Shown one piece after another: positions 7,308 through 15,325 of a DNA stretch of 19,575 nt. A program made the translations under genes and the position numbers. How positions within the stretch are numbered: position 1 is the first letter of the stretch; the number at the start of each line of letters is the position of its first letter. The DNA is from Bacteroidota bacterium (GTDB lineage: Bacteria > Bacteroidota > Bacteroidia > Bacteroidales > Rikenellaceae), in contig JAEZTA010000068.1 in NCBI GenBank assembly GCA_023443765.1, positions 1 through 19,575 on the forward strand. The letters run 5' to 3'. Below the pieces are notes generated by a model that was not told the origin of the DNA, ran no database searches, and saw only the letters and a list, made by a program, of their open reading frames with translations.

Positions 7308-9194
7308 TTACCAGCCATAGTTCTGCGTGCATTTCACACGGTCCAGCTCCTCCTGGGAGATCGGGAAAAGATAGCCGCGTTTGGTGAAAACCCGATTGCC
7401 GTCGCGGCCGCCGTCTTTGTCGCAAAGCGTACGTTTCCAGAATTCCCCGGTCGTCTTGTGGTCAGTAGCCGAGGTGTTCATACCGTAGACTGGCATGTTG
7501 TTGTCGACCTCGGCAGTCATCCAGGTGCGGGTGTCGAAATAGCGTAGATTCTCGAAGCAGAGTTCCACCTGACGTTCGCGGCGGATCAGTTCGCGCATTT
7601 TGATCTGGTCGCCAACGGCATCGGGATAGACCTCCTCGATGTCGGGAACGCCGGCGCGCTTGCGAATCATGTTGAGGTAGAGCGTGATGTCGGTATTTGA
7701 CGGATCGTACTCATTGAGCGCTTCGATGTAGTTGAGCAGGATCTCCGCATAGCGGAAGACCGGCCAGTCGATAAAGCTCCAGGTGGCTGTTCCGGTTCCG
7801 CCGATGGAAGTATCGAGTGCAGGATTAATAAACTTGTGCGCCAGGTAACCCGTCGGGGGATAGTTGTGCGAGGAACCCGGACCCGAGTTGCCGTTGGTGA
7901 AGAACTGGATGTCGGTGGTATTCTTGTTAGCACCGTGCCAGGTCAGGCCGCTCCAGAATACGTTGACATAGAAGCGCGGTTCGCGGTTCTGGTACATCTT
8001 GTAGGTATCCAGCTCGTCGCCGTAAATCGGATGCTTGAATTTCGAGAAGCCCGTTTCAGTATAACCTGCATTAGGGTCGATGATCGGCTGCGTCTGGTCG
8101 TTGTTGGTGTAGCCCGTGATGGGGTAGCGGCCGTTGGACATGGCGAAGGCGTCGACCTGTTTCTGCGTCACACCGTAACCTCCGTAGGCTGTTCCCCCGA
8201 CCTTCGGGGGCGTACAGACCACGCGCCACTGGTAGCCGCTGGCGATGAATGTATAGATCTTCTCTACTGCGCCGGTTTCCGAACCGATTGATGTGAAGAG
8301 TTTGTTGAAACTGCCGTAGGGGTCTTCGCCGCTGGCGCCAACCAGGGAGTAAAGGTTCAGCTCCATTACGTCTTTGGCGGCCTGGGCTGCCTTTTCCCAT
8401 TTCTTTTCGTCGTATTGGGTCGGGAAAAGAGGCTCGCCGTATTTGTTGATTACGCCGTTGTAGAGATCGTTGCCGTTGAAGAGCTTGCGGGCCGAATAAA
8501 GCAGCAGGCGGGCACGGGACGCCAGGGCGGCACCTTTGGTTGCACGGCCGTAGAAGTTGTTTGGCCAGCTGTTGGGCAGTCCTTTTGAAGCTTCCCACAA
8601 TTCGTTTGCCACGTAATCGACGCATTCGTCCCACGTGTTGCGTTCTCGCTGATCGAGGCCGGTCTGAGTGAAGTCTACCGGATCGTCGCCGATGAGGAAA
8701 ACGGGACCGAAAACGGGCAGCATCATGGCATAGAAATGCGCGCGCAGGAAACGAGCCTCGTTGTAGTAATAGCCTTTGTCGACGTCGCCCAGTTCCTCTG
8801 TGGGACACTCGTAGACATGCTGCATAAAATAGTTGGCTTCGCGGATGCCCTTGTACAGGTTGTTGTACGTCGCATTGCGGTAGAGGTTAAGAGCAGGGGT
8901 CCAGGAGTCGTAATTGATCTGAGTATAGTATCGGTTCAGGTAGGCGAATGATGCTTCGTCGGAGCAGGCTTCCCAGGGGAGGTTACCGGTTGAAGCCGAA
9001 ACGCAGGCCGGCTGATCGTATAACGGCTGCCAGGAGTAGATATTGATCAGATACTGGTACGTTGTCTTCTGTTTCTTGAAAATATCTTTCGAGGTCAGCG
9101 GTTCGTCAGGCTGACGGTCGAGGTATGAATCGCATGCGCAGAACGTTGCACCGGCGATCAGAAACAGGGAAAGAGTTTTTATGATGTTTTTCAT
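7308..9194 (-). CDS. SusD/RagB-family outer-membrane glycan-binding lipoprotein
   Basis: The protein has 628 residues. A signal peptide ends in TFCAC, giving a lipidated Cys at residue 21; the -2 Cys makes this a slightly non-standard lipobox. The SusD family is recognisable from DSYLDRQPDEPLTSKDIF at the N-terminus, ARFLRAHFYAMMLPVFGPV in the TPR-like part, the RYAEILLNYIEALNE helix, IRKRAGVP, LIRRERQVELCFE and the terminal YLFPISQEELDRVK...NYGW. SusD acts as the lid of the SusC transporter and binds the incoming oligosaccharide. It follows susC by 19 bp in the usual C-then-D order. No truncation was seen. Confidence 0.97.
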   Translation of the reverse strand: MKNIIKTLSLFLIAGATFCACDSYLDRQPDEPLTSKDIFKKQKTTYQYLINIYSWQPLYDQPACVSASTGNLPWEACSDEASFAYLNRYYTQINYDSWTPALNLYRNATYNNLYKGIREANYFMQHVYECPTEELGDVDKGYYYNEARFLRAHFYAMMLPVFGPVFLIGDDPVDFTQTGLDQRERNTWDECVDYVANELWEASKGLPNSWPNNFYGRATKGAALASRARLLLYSARKLFNGNDLYNGVINKYGEPLFPTQYDEKKWEKAAQAAKDVMELNLYSLVGASGEDPYGSFNKLFTSIGSETGAVEKIYTFIASGYQWRVVCTPPKVGGTAYGGYGVTQKQVDAFAMSNGRYPITGYTNNDQTQPIIDPNAGYTETGFSKFKHPIYGDELDTYKMYQNREPRFYVNVFWSGLTWHGANKNTTDIQFFTNGNSGPGSSHNYPPTGYLAHKFINPALDTSIGGTGTATWSFIDWPVFRYAEILLNYIEALNEYDPSNTDITLYLNMIRKRAGVPDIEEVYPDAVGDQIKMRELIRRERQVELCFENLRYFDTRTWMTAEVDNNMPVYGMNTSATDHKTTGEFWKRTLCDKDGGRDGNRVFTKRGYLFPISQEELDRVKCTQNYGW

Positions 9195-9213
9195 GGTTGT
9201 CGACGGTTAGGTT

Positions 9214-12200
9214 TTAGAAGCCGATCGTGAGGCCGATGTTGATGATCCGGTTGTTCGGGTAGTTGGTGGCTCCGGTCTGCAGGTCGGGGTCCCACAACTT
9301 GAAAGGACTGAAGGTAAAGAGGTTTACGCCCGAGAGATAAACGCGCAGGTTCTGCATGGCAATTTTGCTGGCAAAACGTTTGGGAAGCGTATAACCGATT
9401 TCGAGGTTTTTCAGGCGCATATAGCGTCCGTTGGTCATCCAGAAGGTCGATAACTGGTTATTGTTTGGATTGGTGCCTGTCGTCAGTCGCGGATATTTAG
9501 CGTTGAGGTTTTCCGGCGTCCAGAAATTGTTGTAGACATCGGCGAAAATACCGGCTTCCTTAGGGTTGCGTGCAATAAATCCCTGGGTTTGATCGGTCAT
9601 GGTTGAGAAATTGACATTTCCTACGCCCTGGAAGAAGGCGGACAGGTCGAGTGCCTTCCATTGTAGCGAGAAACCGAATCCATAGACGATCTCGGGGATA
9701 TCGGTGTAACCGATTGGTTTCATGTCGTAGCTGTCGACTACGCCATCACCGTTGATGTCAACGTATTTGATATCGCCTGGCTTGACTTCGCCGAAACTCT
9801 GTTTTACCCAGGAGTCGATGTCTTCCTGATCCTTGAACAGGCCGGCAGCCACCAGACCGAATTTCTGGTATTGCGCCTGTCCGGTTGCATTTCGGTAAGC
9901 GTATTTCCAGCTGGGTTCGTCCTTATCTACGACCATATTGCGTGCGTAGGTGAAGTTACCGCGTATGGTGAGGTGAATGTCCTTGCCGATGGGCTGGTGG
10001 TATTCGAGTGAGGCGTCGAGACCGCTGTTGCGCATCTTGCCGATGTTCACCCACGGGGTGGTGCTCAGTCCGACATACATGGGAATAGAACTGCGATCGA
10101 GGAAGATGCCTTCACGATGCTCGTTGAAATAGTCGACTGATATGCGCAGCTTGTTGAAGAATGACAGGTCAGCGCCGACATTGAATTTTTTGGCCTTCTC
10201 CCAGCCTACATTGGCATTGGGCCAGTCTCCCAGCCGGACCGACGAGTTGTTGGACGGAGTCGTTCCGAAATAGTAAGAGCCACTGTCGCTGCCGCTCTTG
10301 ATCGTTTCGTTGTAGATGAAACGGCGGTTGCCGCCGATCTGGTCGTTGCCGACAAGACCATAGGAAACTTTGAGTTTGACCATGTCGAGGACGTTGCGGA
10401 TCGGCTCGAAGAATTTTTCGTTCGAGATGACATAGCCGACGGCTACCGACGGGAAGAATCCGAACCGGTGCTTAGGTGAGAAGTTCTCAGAGCCGTTGTA
10501 ACCGAAGTTGGCCTCGATAAAATAGCGGTTGTCATAACTGTAGGTAATGCGACCGGCAATGCCTTGATGACGGTAGGGAAGCGCCTTTTCCGAGTTGCCG
10601 GCATTTGAGCCGACGTAGTTCTTCTGCGACTGTTGGTAGAGGAACATGGCCGAAAGGTCGTGTTTGCCATAGGTGCGTGCCCAGTTGGCTACGGCTTCGA
10701 GGTAAACTGAGCGGTAACCCTTATTGGTCTGGGCGTAAGAGAGGTTCTCCTCACCAATTTTTGTCTGGTTGAATTCGAGTTCGCCGGCTTCGTTACGTCC
10801 GGTGGCCAGCCATTGGGGGGAGGTTTTCGTGCGGGCCAGGTTGTTCTCGTTCTTGGCGTCGAACGAGCCTTTGACCGAGACGGTCAGACCTTTGGTCACC
10901 CAGTCACCGAGGTCCTGTGTCAGCACGAACAACGACTGCGCCGTGTTGTAGAAAATCTCGCGGTAACCGCTCTGTGTCAGCAACGCATAGGGGTTTTCAC
11001 CCTGCCCTGAGGCCGGGCCGGCCAGATAACCGTTCGAGTAAATTGCCGGGAAGGCATTGGGGGCGGTTTTAAGCGCATAGTCCCAGATGCCGGTTCCGCT
11101 GCTGTTCGTCGCAGCTGTGCCCGGTTCGTTCTTGCGTTCGAAGGTGGTGGCCAGGTTGACGTTCAGTTTGGTGTATTTGTGGAGCTGGACTTCAACGTTT
11201 GAACGGAAGTTGAACCGGCGGTAGAAAACCGACGTGTTGTACTCCTTCATGTTGTCGGCCTTGAAAAGACCGTCTTCGTTGTAGAATCCGCCTGAGATAT
11301 AGTATTTAGCCGTCGTACCGCCACCGGTAACATTGACGTTGACGCGCTGGTTGAACGAATAATCCTTATAGAGTTTCTTTACCCAGTCGATGTTGGGGTG
11401 CAGGTCGGGGTCTGAACCGTCACGGAACATCTGGATGTCCTTCTGTGAGTAGACTTCGTAGCCGGCTGCCGCATTGTACATTTCGGCGAACTGGATGGCA
11501 TCGGCCATGTCGGGAATCTTGGTCGGCTGTACCATGCCCGCTTCGAATTTGATGGAAATCTGCGGTTTGCCGATGGTACCCTCGCGGGTCGTGATCAGCA
11601 CGACGCCGTTGGCGCCGCGAACACCATAGACAGCCGTTGCTGCGGCATCCTTGAGGATTGAGAACTCCTTGATGTCTTCGATGTCCACCAGGTCGAGGTC
11701 ACGCTCGATGCCGTCGACCAGCACCAGCGGTGTCGTGCTGGAGCCGAAGGTGCTGATACCGCGGATCCAGAAGGTCGACGAGGCGCCCGGTTCGCCCGAA
11801 CGCTGTACGGAGACGACGCCTGCGAGCTGTCCGGCGAGGTTGTTCGAAATCTTGCCCGTGGGCATCTTGATGTCGTTGACCGGAACAGTAGCGATCGAAC
11901 CGATGACGCTGGCTTTTTTCTGGGCGCCGTAGCCGACGACGACGACCTCTTCGAGGTTGTTGTCCGGCGAGAGCGCAATTACCTTGGGGATGTTGTTCAG
12001 CGGGAACTCCAGTGTCTGGTAACCGACGAACGAGAAAGCTACGAAGCCGAAATTACCGGAGAACGAATAGTCGAACGAACCGTCGGAGCCGGTGCTCGTG
12101 CCGAGGGCCGAGTCCTTGACCCAGACGGTGGCGCCGATAATGGGCTGCCGGGTTCCGGCGTCGATCACCTGTCCCGAAATCTGGTGCTTCTGCGAAGCGG

Positions 12201-12570
12201 CAGGAGTTGGGGCCGGGGCCGGAGCGGCGCTCTGGGCGGCCGCACGGGTCAGGATGATGTTATTCTGGCGGATGATGTAGGTGATGCCGGTTCCGCGCAG
12301 GGCTTCGTCGAGCAACTGGGAAACCGATTTCGTCGATTTTGCGATTTTTGCAGGAACGTTGTCCACGAGGTTCCCCTGGTAGGAAATCCGGTAGGAGGTC
12401 TGCGCCTCGATCTGCTGGATCAGCCCTTTCAGGCTGGTCACGTTTTCAACGTGTACCGAGGTCTCCTGGGGCGATGAAGCGGCTTGGACCCCCCCCCACG
12501 GAATAAGGAGTGTCAGGCATGCCACCAGTAGATACCAGGCACACCGCGTGCAGAGTAACTTTTGTTTCAT
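9214..12570 (-). CDS. SusC-family TonB-dependent transporter/transducer with STN domain
   Basis: The protein has 1118 residues. It has a signal peptide (about 1-30), an STN signalling domain (about 36-108), a short Ala/Pro-rich linker (111-125), a carboxypeptidase-regulatory-like domain (about 128-205), the TonB-box-like run EEVVVVGYG (207-215), a plug with VRGANGVVLITT, and a long beta barrel ending in LTIGF. The family imports oligosaccharides across the outer membrane. The STN domain is the part that contacts FecR-type anti-sigma factors, so this receptor should also report ligand to the sigma system directly upstream. Nine consecutive G's on the coding strand (12497-12489) lie in the signal peptide codons for Trp25-Gly26-Gly27. 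The gene starts 31 bp after fecR ends. Confidence 0.97.
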   Translation of the reverse strand: MKQKLLCTRCAWYLLVACLTLLIPWGGVQAASSPQETSVHVENVTSLKGLIQQIEAQTSYRISYQGNLVDNVPAKIAKSTKSVSQLLDEALRGTGITYIIRQNNIILTRAAAQSAAPAPAPTPAASQKHQISGQVIDAGTRQPIIGATVWVKDSALGTSTGSDGSFDYSFSGNFGFVAFSFVGYQTLEFPLNNIPKVIALSPDNNLEEVVVVGYGAQKKASVIGSIATVPVNDIKMPTGKISNNLAGQLAGVVSVQRSGEPGASSTFWIRGISTFGSSTTPLVLVDGIERDLDLVDIEDIKEFSILKDAAATAVYGVRGANGVVLITTREGTIGKPQISIKFEAGMVQPTKIPDMADAIQFAEMYNAAAGYEVYSQKDIQMFRDGSDPDLHPNIDWVKKLYKDYSFNQRVNVNVTGGGTTAKYYISGGFYNEDGLFKADNMKEYNTSVFYRRFNFRSNVEVQLHKYTKLNVNLATTFERKNEPGTAATNSSGTGIWDYALKTAPNAFPAIYSNGYLAGPASGQGENPYALLTQSGYREIFYNTAQSLFVLTQDLGDWVTKGLTVSVKGSFDAKNENNLARTKTSPQWLATGRNEAGELEFNQTKIGEENLSYAQTNKGYRSVYLEAVANWARTYGKHDLSAMFLYQQSQKNYVGSNAGNSEKALPYRHQGIAGRITYSYDNRYFIEANFGYNGSENFSPKHRFGFFPSVAVGYVISNEKFFEPIRNVLDMVKLKVSYGLVGNDQIGGNRRFIYNETIKSGSDSGSYYFGTTPSNNSSVRLGDWPNANVGWEKAKKFNVGADLSFFNKLRISVDYFNEHREGIFLDRSSIPMYVGLSTTPWVNIGKMRNSGLDASLEYHQPIGKDIHLTIRGNFTYARNMVVDKDEPSWKYAYRNATGQAQYQKFGLVAAGLFKDQEDIDSWVKQSFGEVKPGDIKYVDINGDGVVDSYDMKPIGYTDIPEIVYGFGFSLQWKALDLSAFFQGVGNVNFSTMTDQTQGFIARNPKEAGIFADVYNNFWTPENLNAKYPRLTTGTNPNNNQLSTFWMTNGRYMRLKNLEIGYTLPKRFASKIAMQNLRVYLSGVNLFTFSPFKLWDPDLQTGATNYPNNRIINIGLTIGF
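12489..12497 (-). repeat. G9 homopolymer tract within the susC signal peptide
   Basis: Nine consecutive C's on the + strand give nine G's on the susC coding strand, spanning codons TGG GGG GGG G. As written the tract is in frame. A change of one base would shift the frame near residue 26 and abolish the protein. Runs of this length are known slippage sites in bacteria, but no variation can be seen in a single sequence. Confidence 0.75.
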
Positions 12571-12601
12571 AGAGGTTTGGTTAAGATTGGATTAAATTGA
12601 A

Positions 12602-13567
12602 TTATTTATAGATGGTAATTTTTTCGCCGTTGCGGGTGAACCGGGTGTTCGTCGAGAGCGTCAGCACCTCCAGGATATGGTCGATCGGCATATTGAAGTC
12701 GAGGGTTCCGGTAAACTGAATTTCTTTGAGAGAATCGTTGCGGAAGACGATGCCGAGCCCGTAGAAATCCTCGATCACAGCCGTAATCTGCGACAGGTCG
12801 ACGTAACGGAAGGTACGCAGTCGGGCAGCCAGTTCCGCTTCGAGATTGACCGTTTGCACCGTCAGGTCGTTATCCGCAGGGTTGTAGGAGGCTTTCTGGC
12901 CCGGATGCAGGGCTACAACGTGCTCGGCGGCACGGAAATCGACGGCTCCTTCAACCAGAACGGTTTCGATGTCGGAGCTGTCGTCATAGGCTTTCAGGTT
13001 GAATTTGGTTCCGCGGACTACGACCTGGGCGTCGTGGACCGTGGTGACGGTGAACAGGGCGCCGTTGTGCTTGCTGACTTCGAAGAAGGCTTCGCCGGTC
13101 AGGTGCACCGTGCGGTTTTTATCGTCGAATGCCGCAGGGTAGTCCAGTTTCGAACTGCGGGTGAGGCGTACGACGGAACCGTCGGGCAGCGTTACCGAGC
13201 ATTCGCTGTTTTCGGCATCGACTGTACAGATGCGGTCGTCGGGCCTGTTCTGGTAGATATACATGCCTGCGACGATCACGCCCGCGACGAGTATGGCGGC
13301 ATAGCGCATCACGATCTGGCGCCATTGGGGCCTTGCTTTCTGCCGACGTAGTTCGATGCGTCGTTGCAGGGACCTGAACGACTTGTCGGTGTTGACCGAC
13401 GCGGCCGCCCGGAGTCGGTCCCCGGTGAAAAGCACGAAATAAAGCGCTTCGAGCCGGCGGCGGTTCTCTTCGGAAGCGTCGTACCAGTTTTCGATCTCGC
13501 GGTTGGTCTGTTCGTCGAGTTTTCCTTCGAGGAACGCGGTCAGTAGGTTGTCGTCGATCTCTTTCAT
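12602..13567 (-). CDS. FecR-family anti-sigma factor
   Basis: The protein has 321 residues. The cytoplasmic N-terminus (1-85) begins LLTAFLEGKLDEQTNREIENW, the short helical segment that holds the sigma factor. One membrane helix follows (about 87-105). The periplasmic FecR domain (about 112-215) contains VTLPDGSVVRLTRSSKLDYP, LTGEAFFEV and VVVRGTKFNL. A C-terminal DUF4974 domain (about 245-320) ends NGEKITIYK. By family knowledge it is inserted in the inner membrane, restrains the adjacent ECF sigma factor, and is relieved by the STN domain of the SusC encoded next. It sits between the sigma and susC genes, the standard order. Confidence 0.95.
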   Translation of the reverse strand: MKEIDDNLLTAFLEGKLDEQTNREIENWYDASEENRRRLEALYFVLFTGDRLRAAASVNTDKSFRSLQRRIELRRQKARPQWRQIVMRYAAILVAGVIVAGMYIYQNRPDDRICTVDAENSECSVTLPDGSVVRLTRSSKLDYPAAFDDKNRTVHLTGEAFFEVSKHNGALFTVTTVHDAQVVVRGTKFNLKAYDDSSDIETVLVEGAVDFRAAEHVVALHPGQKASYNPADNDLTVQTVNLEAELAARLRTFRYVDLSQITAVIEDFYGLGIVFRNDSLKEIQFTGTLDFNMPIDHILEVLTLSTNTRFTRNGEKITIYK

Positions 13568-13682
13568 AAAAGGCGGTTTCTATATGTAATACGATTTAGG
13601 GGAAATAGTTACTAAACGAAAATCTGGATTTTTTACAGACTTTCGTTTTTATAATGTGTATCTGATTTCAGGAGAGGGAGTT
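13568..13682 (-). promoter_or_regulatory. Sigma-fecR intergenic region with a 13-bp inverted repeat
   Basis: These 115 bp separate the sigma stop from the fecR start, wide for this otherwise compact locus. Arms at 13614-13626 (AAACGAAAATCTG) and 13636-13648 (CAGACTTTCGTTT) are inverted repeats around a 9-nt loop. The one mismatch becomes a G-U pair only in leftward RNA. Downstream of it on the minus strand lie GTAACT (13612-13607) and CGTA (13593-13590), a loosely ECF-like pair of boxes. The region is the natural place for the promoter recognised by the ECF sigma factor, but this is inferred. Confidence 0.45.
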
Positions 13683-14279
13683 TCAGTTGTTGCCGGGAAT
13701 TTCGAAAAACAGTGCGATAAGCGGCAGGTAGTCCTTCAGGGCGACACCGAGAACTTTGAGGGCCTGGCCGATGTGGTAATTGACGGTTTGGGGCGATACA
13801 TCCATTTCTGCGGCGATCTGCTGGTGGGTCATGCCCTGGAAACGGCTCATTTCGAAGATACGGCGGGTCTGCTCGGGCAGCTGCGCGAGGGCTTCGTGGT
13901 AGAGCCGGGCGAGTTCGGTCCCGAGATAGAAATCGGGAGAGTCGAACTGGTCGGCGAATGTTTTTTCCAATTGTTGGTGGACGCGCGAATGGACGCTCTG
14001 GCGCGTGACGCGGTCCAGCGCCTTGTTACGGACGATCATGAAGAGCAGTCCTTTTAGCGAGAGCTCCTCCATCAGTTTGTCCCGGTTTTCCCAGATGTAC
14101 AGCATGGTGTCCTGCACGATGTCTTCCGCTACGGGGAGGGAGACCCAACGCGAGGCGAAGCTGCACAATCCTTTGTAGTAGAACCGGTAACAGGCTTCGA
14201 AGCACTGCATATCCCCGGCGTTGAGCCGACGAATGACCAGTCGGTTGTCGAGGATGTCGTATTTGGTATGCAGAGCCAT
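13683..14279 (-). CDS. ECF RNA polymerase sigma factor
   Basis: The protein has 198 residues, the usual size. Region sigma-2 (about 18-90) holds AGDMQCFEACYRFYYKGL and AEDIVQDTMLYIWENRDKL. Region sigma-4 (about 128-180) holds LPEQTRRIFEMSRFQGMTHQQIAAEMDVSPQTVNYHI, a helix-turn-helix for the -35 box. It would direct transcription of fecR-susC-susD and the downstream genes when released by FecR. The ATG at 14279 is preferred. An upstream in-frame ATG at 14330 would add MKKIVLLTFLLREKLLF, which is encoded by AT-rich DNA that looks like promoter and is not part of the family domain. The gene is divergent from the BASS transporter gene. Confidence 0.93.
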   Translation of the reverse strand: MALHTKYDILDNRLVIRRLNAGDMQCFEACYRFYYKGLCSFASRWVSLPVAEDIVQDTMLYIWENRDKLMEELSLKGLLFMIVRNKALDRVTRQSVHSRVHQQLEKTFADQFDSPDFYLGTELARLYHEALAQLPEQTRRIFEMSRFQGMTHQQIAAEMDVSPQTVNYHIGQALKVLGVALKDYLPLIALFFEIPGNN

Positions 14280-14429
14280 AAACAGTAGTTTCTCGCGTAA
14301 AAGAAAGGTTAAAAGTACAATTTTTTTCAATAAACAGACGGGATTTTCAAAAAAAGGCAGACCTTTGCAATAAAATGGAACCGGCTTCCGGGGGCGTGTA
14401 CCCTTCGGCAGCAGCGTATTGCGTTACTT
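14280..14429. promoter_or_regulatory. Divergent promoter region between sigma factor and BASS transporter
   Basis: This region is AT-rich, unlike the coding DNA on either side. On the + strand, GACCTTTG (14360-14367) resembles the -7 box TAnnTTTG and would start transcription about 55 bp before the transporter ATG. On the minus strand, TACTTTTA (14317-14310) is a weaker match that would place the sigma transcript start between its two possible ATGs. No perfect -33 box is visible for either. Confidence 0.4.
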
Positions 14430-15308
14430 ATGAATACAATCTGGATCGTATTGCCTATATTGATCGTGCTGATGTTTCAGCTCGGTATCGAACTCGACCG
14501 GCAGGCGTTTGCCGGGGTCGCGCGCCGTCCGGTGGCCGTTGTCGCAGGGTTGCTGGGACAACTGGTGCTGTTGCCGCTTATCGCTTTCGGTGTGGCCCTC
14601 GTGTTCCGCCTCCCGCCTGTCTGGTTTATGGGATTGCTGCTGATCGCCTGCTGCCCGGGCGGAAGTTCGTCGAACGTTTTTTCGATGCTGGCAAAGGGCG
14701 ACGTGGCCCTTTCGGTGACGCTGACTGCGCTCAGCAGCCTGATTACATTGGTCACGATACCGCTGGTGATGGAGTTTGTCGCGCGCTTCGTTGCGGTGCA
14801 CGCCGATGCGGTCATCGAACTTCCGGTGGGTAAACTGTTGATGCAGAATATCGTCCTGCTGTTCCTGCCGATGCTGTGCGGGGCGATGTTCCGGTACTGG
14901 CGGCCTCAGGCGGCGCAGCGCGTGCATGCCCTGCTGGGGCGGGTAGCCTTTCCGGCCCTGATGCTGCTGGCCGCGGTGTTCTTTGTGCAGTATGCTTCGA
15001 CGATTCTGGAAAATTTCGGCGTGCTGGGGCTGGCTGCGGGGACGCTGATCCTGCTGGCAATGGGGGCCGGGTCGTTGCTGGCACGCTTATTCCGGCTCCG
15101 GCGGGCGGTGCGCCGGACGATCGTCATCGAGGTCGGGATGCAGAACGCCGCGCAGGCGATCGCTATCGCCACCTCGCCGCTGATCTTCAACAACGGCGAA
15201 ATGGCCATCCCGGCCATCGTCTATGCCCTTTTGATGAACGTAATCCTGCTCACATACCTCAAATTACTGCCGAAACATGCCGATGAAACGGTATCGCATG
15301 GTGCGTAA
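14430..15308 (+). CDS. Bile acid:sodium symporter (BASS) family transporter
   Basis: The protein has 292 residues and about ten membrane helices, typical of bacterial BASS proteins. The family's sodium-site motifs are present: CCPGGSSSNVF (74-84) with Ser81-Asn82, ALSVTLT (93-99) with Ser95 and Thr99, and EVGMQN (234-239). Their spacing equals that of Ser114/Asn115, Ser128, Thr132 and Glu260-Gln264 in the Neisseria ASBT structure, as I recall that numbering. It should move an organic anion (bile acid, pantoate or similar) into the cell with Na+. The substrate cannot be read from sequence. It is followed after 17 bp by a TonB-dependent receptor gene on the same strand. Confidence 0.92.
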   Translation: MNTIWIVLPILIVLMFQLGIELDRQAFAGVARRPVAVVAGLLGQLVLLPLIAFGVALVFRLPPVWFMGLLLIACCPGGSSSNVFSMLAKGDVALSVTLTALSSLITLVTIPLVMEFVARFVAVHADAVIELPVGKLLMQNIVLLFLPMLCGAMFRYWRPQAAQRVHALLGRVAFPALMLLAAVFFVQYASTILENFGVLGLAAGTLILLAMGAGSLLARLFRLRRAVRRTIVIEVGMQNAAQAIAIATSPLIFNNGEMAIPAIVYALLMNVILLTYLKLLPKHADETVSHGA

Positions 15309-15313
15309 TCGAA

Positions 15314-15321
15314 TATCTTTG
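15314..15321 (+). promoter_or_regulatory. -7 promoter box directly before the TonB receptor ATG
   Basis: TATCTTTG matches TAnnTTTG exactly and ends only 4 bp before the ATG at 15326. If it is used, transcription would begin at or next to the start codon, giving a leaderless or nearly leaderless mRNA. It suggests that the receptor can be expressed independently of the transporter gene. No clear TTTG -33 box was found upstream. Confidence 0.45.
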
Positions 15322-15325
15322 CCGT

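Noticed and set aside
14280..14330. Upstream ATG at 14330 as the sigma factor start
   Set aside because: The added 17 residues are outside the sigma-2 domain and derive from AT-rich promoter-like DNA. The ATG at 14279 gives the usual family length. It remains possible.
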